The notes beneath the pieces were generated by a model, which was not told the DNA's origin, ran no database searches, and was given only the letters and a program-made list of their open reading frames with translations. A stretch of 33,399 nt of DNA, taken from a bacterium (GTDB taxonomy: Bacteria > Patescibacteriota > Minisyncoccia > UBA6257 > GWB1-50-10). The DNA is taken from positions 1-33,399 of the forward strand of contig JAJZPU010000003.1 in assembly GCA_021811055.1 (NCBI GenBank). Direction: 5' to 3'. Both the position numbers and the translations under genes were made by a program. Numbering within the stretch: the first letter of the stretch is position 1; every line of letters begins with the position of its first letter. Positions 30,499 through 33,399 of the stretch are shown here, in pieces.

Positions 30499-32970
30499 AT
30501 GAATACAGACACAAAAAGACACATAGATGCTGCTCGCCAAGTCCTTGTTGGAGTTGTTCCAAATCCAACTTCACAAATTGATCAAATCACTAATGCTTTG
30601 ATTTATAAGTTTATGGATGATATGGATCAATCCGCTATCAAAGCCGGTGGTGAACCCTCATTTTTTATAGGTGACCTTGAACGCTACGCATGGACGCGTC
30701 TCATGGATGCGCGTATAGGCAATCAAGATCGTGTGAATTTATATTCTGAGGCACTTCTCAAATTTTCGGTTGCAAAACAATTACCAGAGCTTTTTCGTGG
30801 AATTTTTAAGTCTGCATTTTTACCCTATCGTAATCCAGAAATACTTGGGTTGTTTTTAAAGGAAATTGATTATTTTGATTATTCACATCCTGAGGAATTG
30901 GGAAATGCGTATGAATATTTACTTTCAGTGATGGGAAGTCAGGGCGATGCAGGACAATTTCGTACTCCGCGACACATTATTGATTTTATGGTTGATACAG
31001 TAAACCCCACTAAGGACGATAAAGTACTTGATCCTGCGTGTGGCACTGGTGGATTTCTAGTCAGTTCGTACAAGCATATTCTTGAGCAACATGATGGCAA
31101 GGATGACCCAAAGAAAAAGGAAAAACCACTCACACCCGACGAACGCAAAAAATTAGTGGCGAATTTTGAGGGCTATGACATTGATCCTACAATGGTGCGT
31201 ATCGCACAGGTGAATATGTATCTACATCAATTTAAAAATCCAAATATATATAACTATGACACCCTTACTATGGAAGAACGATGGAATGATAGGTTTGACG
31301 TTATTTTAGCAAATCCGCCATTCATGAGTCCAAAAGGTGGGGTAAGTACACATAGTAAATTTAGTATTCAGTCTAGTCGTAGCGAAGTTTTGTTTGTTGA
31401 TTACATAATGAATCATCTCAGACCAAGAGGCCGTGCTGGCATCATTGTGCCGGAAGGAATTATTTTTCAATCAGGCACTGCGCATAAGCAACTTCGTAAG
31501 AATTTAGTGAATGATGGACTCTATGCCGTAGTTAGTTTGCCATCTGGCGTATTTGCGCCATATAGCGGAGTGAAGACAAGTATTTTGCTTTTTGATAATG
31601 AAATAGCAAAATTAAGCAAGGAAATTTTGTTTGTAAAAATTAAGAATGATGGCTTTGATCTTGGGGCTACACGGAGGCCGAGTCAATTTAATGATTTACC
31701 CCACGCTAAAGAGGCAATTTTAGAATATCAAAAATGCATTACGGTTGGCGATCAAACAAAAATAAACGGTGTTGTTTTTAAACACAGTCAACTTTTATTT
31801 GCGGTCAGTAAAGAGAAAATAGCAGAAGATGGCGACTACAACCTTTCGGGTGACCGCTATCGTGTAGCGACTGATTACAGCAATGCTAAATGGCCGATGG
31901 TGAAACTTGGTGAAGTTATTCATTTAGATTTTGGCGAAAGAATTACGAAAAACAATAAACAAGGCACAAAATATCCGGTTTATGGTGGAGGTGGCGAAAG
32001 CTTTAGAACGAATGAATATAATCGCGAGAATGAATATGTGATTGCTCGGTTCGCAATGTCTGAGAATTGTGTTCGCTTTGTATCAGGTCCATTTTGGATG
32101 ATGGATTCTGGTGGTACTTTTTCGGTTTTACCTGAATATAAAGATAAATTGAATAAAGACTTTATTGGAAAGATTCTATTAAGTCGTCAAAAAGATATTT
32201 TCATGTGTGCACGTGGCGGAGCACAGAAAAATTTGAATAATGATCATTTTTATGAATTAAAAATCCCTCTCCCGCCTCTCGAAATCCAAAAACAAATCGT
32301 GGCGGAGCTGAACGGCTATGCGGGTATTATCGCTGGCGCAAAACAAATCGCCCAAAACTGGAAACCTAAAATTGATATTGATCCAGAGTGGGAGAAGGTG
32401 AAGTTGGGGGAGGTTGTTGATTTTACTGGTGGCTATGCATTTAAGAGTGGGGAATTAAAAAAAGAAAAATCCAGCGACGCTGACTTACCCGTGATTAAGA
32501 TCGGGAATGTCGGCAGAAATGGAGATGTAGAAATTGAAGATGCACAATATTTTCCAAATAATAAATCACTAGCGAAGTTTCTCGTTAATAAAGACGACAT
32601 TGTTATTGCTATGACTGGTGCGACAGTTGGAAAAGTAGCTGTTTCTAAATCTGATAATTTACTTCTCAATCAGCGTGTCGGTCTCGTAAGACCAGACGAA
32701 CAAAGGCTTTCCAAATATTTTCTTAAATCAGTTTTGTTCTCGAATGATTTTTATGAATATTGTCAGATGACTGCTGGTGGTGGAGCACAAGGCAATATCT
32801 CTCCGAATCAGATAAAAGAATATGAAATCCCTCTCCCGCCTCTCGAAATCCAAGAACAAATCATAGAAAAAATTGAAGCCGAGCGCGCCCTCGTGGAATC
32901 CGCCAAAAAGTTGATTAATATTTACGAACAAAAAACCAAAGAATCTATTGCCAAACTTTGGGAAGAATAA
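30499..32970 (+). CDS. hsdM: Fused type I modification and specificity subunit (HsdM-HsdS)
   Basis: The 823-residue protein joins an N6-adenine methyltransferase to a specificity subunit. Residues 1-455 are HsdM: N-terminal helical domain, FRTPRHIIDFMV, SAM motif DPACGTGGF (178-186) and catalytic NPPF (272-275). Residues 465-823 are HsdS-like with two target-recognition domains. The first begins WPMVKLGEVI (465) and ends IPLPPLEIQKQIVAEL. The second begins WEKVKLGEVV (631) and ends IPLPPLEIQEQIIEKI, each followed by a helical spacer. Usual systems have separate M and S chains in an M2S1 complex. Fusion fixes one S per M and would change stoichiometry. No frameshift or stop separates the parts. 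Confidence 0.93.
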   Translation: MNTDTKRHIDAARQVLVGVVPNPTSQIDQITNALIYKFMDDMDQSAIKAGGEPSFFIGDLERYAWTRLMDARIGNQDRVNLYSEALLKFSVAKQLPELFRGIFKSAFLPYRNPEILGLFLKEIDYFDYSHPEELGNAYEYLLSVMGSQGDAGQFRTPRHIIDFMVDTVNPTKDDKVLDPACGTGGFLVSSYKHILEQHDGKDDPKKKEKPLTPDERKKLVANFEGYDIDPTMVRIAQVNMYLHQFKNPNIYNYDTLTMEERWNDRFDVILANPPFMSPKGGVSTHSKFSIQSSRSEVLFVDYIMNHLRPRGRAGIIVPEGIIFQSGTAHKQLRKNLVNDGLYAVVSLPSGVFAPYSGVKTSILLFDNEIAKLSKEILFVKIKNDGFDLGATRRPSQFNDLPHAKEAILEYQKCITVGDQTKINGVVFKHSQLLFAVSKEKIAEDGDYNLSGDRYRVATDYSNAKWPMVKLGEVIHLDFGERITKNNKQGTKYPVYGGGGESFRTNEYNRENEYVIARFAMSENCVRFVSGPFWMMDSGGTFSVLPEYKDKLNKDFIGKILLSRQKDIFMCARGGAQKNLNNDHFYELKIPLPPLEIQKQIVAELNGYAGIIAGAKQIAQNWKPKIDIDPEWEKVKLGEVVDFTGGYAFKSGELKKEKSSDADLPVIKIGNVGRNGDVEIEDAQYFPNNKSLAKFLVNKDDIVIAMTGATVGKVAVSKSDNLLLNQRVGLVRPDEQRLSKYFLKSVLFSNDFYEYCQMTAGGGAQGNISPNQIKEYEIPLPPLEIQEQIIEKIEAERALVESAKKLINIYEQKTKESIAKLWEE
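32261..32289 (+). repeat. 29-nt direct repeat, copy 1 (end of first TRD)
   Basis: This stretch encodes most of IPLPPLEIQ and is identical over 29 nt to 32825-32853. It is richer in C than the surrounding AT-rich gene. Identical repeats at the ends of the two recognition domains are suitable sites for recombination that exchanges domains. Confidence 0.9.
32825..32853 (+). repeat. 29-nt direct repeat, copy 2 (end of second TRD)
   Basis: The second copy lies 564 nt after the first. 564 is a multiple of 3, so recombination between the copies would delete one recognition domain in frame. Confidence 0.9.
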
Positions 32971-32973
32971 CTT

Positions 32974-33399
32974 ATGTGGGATTCTACATATAATAGGTAT
33001 ATAGAGCGTTTACTTAACGATCAATATGAAGCGGCAGAACTTCTTGGACATGAACTGACTAAAGGGGAAATAAGAGAGGAATTTATTCGGGAACAGATTA
33101 ATAACCAATTTGGCGGAACAGTCCTGTGCGTATCTGGCGTTTTATCAATAGAAAAAAAGAAAGAAAGATACAAACAATGTGATCTTGCTTTACTTTCCCA
33201 TAAAACTAGAAGAAGAGAACTCGGACATCAGTATTTGATTAATCCAAAGGATGTTTTGTTAATAGCAGATGTAAAAAGTTCTCTAAAAATGAGAGACATA
33301 AAAGAATGGGATGAAATTGCAAAAAAAATTCACAAAAGAGCAAAAAAGGAAAAATGGGTCATTACTCCACAAATTGGATTAATATCCTATAGATATACG
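32974..33399 (+). CDS. DUF6602-like protein, N-terminal part (3' end outside window)
   Basis: The frame runs open for 142 codons to the window edge. The start MWDSTYNRYIERLL is followed by the pattern TKGEIREEFIREQI, then VSGVL, then QCDLALLS, and VLLIADVKSSLKMRDIKEW. This order (G-x-x-R-E-x-x, a Q-x-D strand and an E/D-V-K-S-S-L strand) is that of DUF6602, a PD-(D/E)xK-like family often found beside restriction or defence genes. Here the usual E of ExK is D (D-V-K). It follows hsdM-S by 3 nt, so it is probably co-transcribed. A nuclease role is inferred. No anti-phage activity can be claimed from sequence. Confidence 0.65.
   Translation, partial: MWDSTYNRYIERLLNDQYEAAELLGHELTKGEIREEFIREQINNQFGGTVLCVSGVLSIEKKKERYKQCDLALLSHKTRRRELGHQYLINPKDVLLIADVKSSLKMRDIKEWDEIAKKIHKRAKKEKWVITPQIGLISYRYT

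Overview
The window looks like a chromosomal segment of a Candidate Phyla Radiation (Patescibacteria, Parcubacteria-like) bacterium. The evidence is indirect. It shows a tandem two-half ThyX-like protein, a LemA / DUF2207 / HtpX cluster, MacAB-type exporters whose adaptors have a single N-terminal membrane anchor, a compact Rel, tightly packed operons and almost no Shine-Dalgarno sequences. No marker gene settles the lineage, so this is an inference.

Layout. Bases 1-6743 form one dense plus-strand run: the 3' end of hisS, a short hibernation factor (hpf), an exporter with adaptor, ATPase and two permeases, then rsmE and nth. A tRNA-Ala(TGC) and a tRNA-Leu(CAA) follow. parA begins only 6 nt after the tRNA-Leu. 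A gap of about 490 bp between parA and parB carries its own promoter and several long hairpins and may encode a structured RNA. A bifunctional Rel (minus strand) converges on parB. The groES-groEL operon has a clear promoter, a CIRCE-like operator and a strong terminator. Next come the ThyX-like protein, lemA-DUF2207-htpX, and a second exporter (adaptor, ATPase, permease, small DUF5666-like protein). A minus-strand operon (Nudix hydrolase, class IV aminotransferase, cytidine deaminase) closes the conserved half.

From about 25 kb the DNA becomes visibly more AT-rich and accessory in character. It holds a small VbhA-antitoxin-like protein without a visible Fic partner, an unrecognised four-helix membrane protein and a tRNA-Ser(GGA). 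An ArsR-type regulator gene sits between two copies of a long palindrome. A NYN-domain nuclease gene is bracketed by related repeats, next to a roughly 400-bp mosaic of hairpins and direct repeats. A type I restriction-modification locus follows: hsdR, then a fused hsdM-hsdS with two target-recognition domains flanked by identical DNA repeats. The window ends inside a DUF6602-like gene.

How it works together: the left part is housekeeping (translation, ribosome hibernation, chromosome partition, stringent response, protein folding and membrane quality control, nucleotide metabolism) plus two tripartite-type exporters. The right part is a defence and regulatory island. The least explained elements are the parA-parB intergenic structure, the palindrome pair around arsR, and the hairpin mosaic upstream of hsdR.
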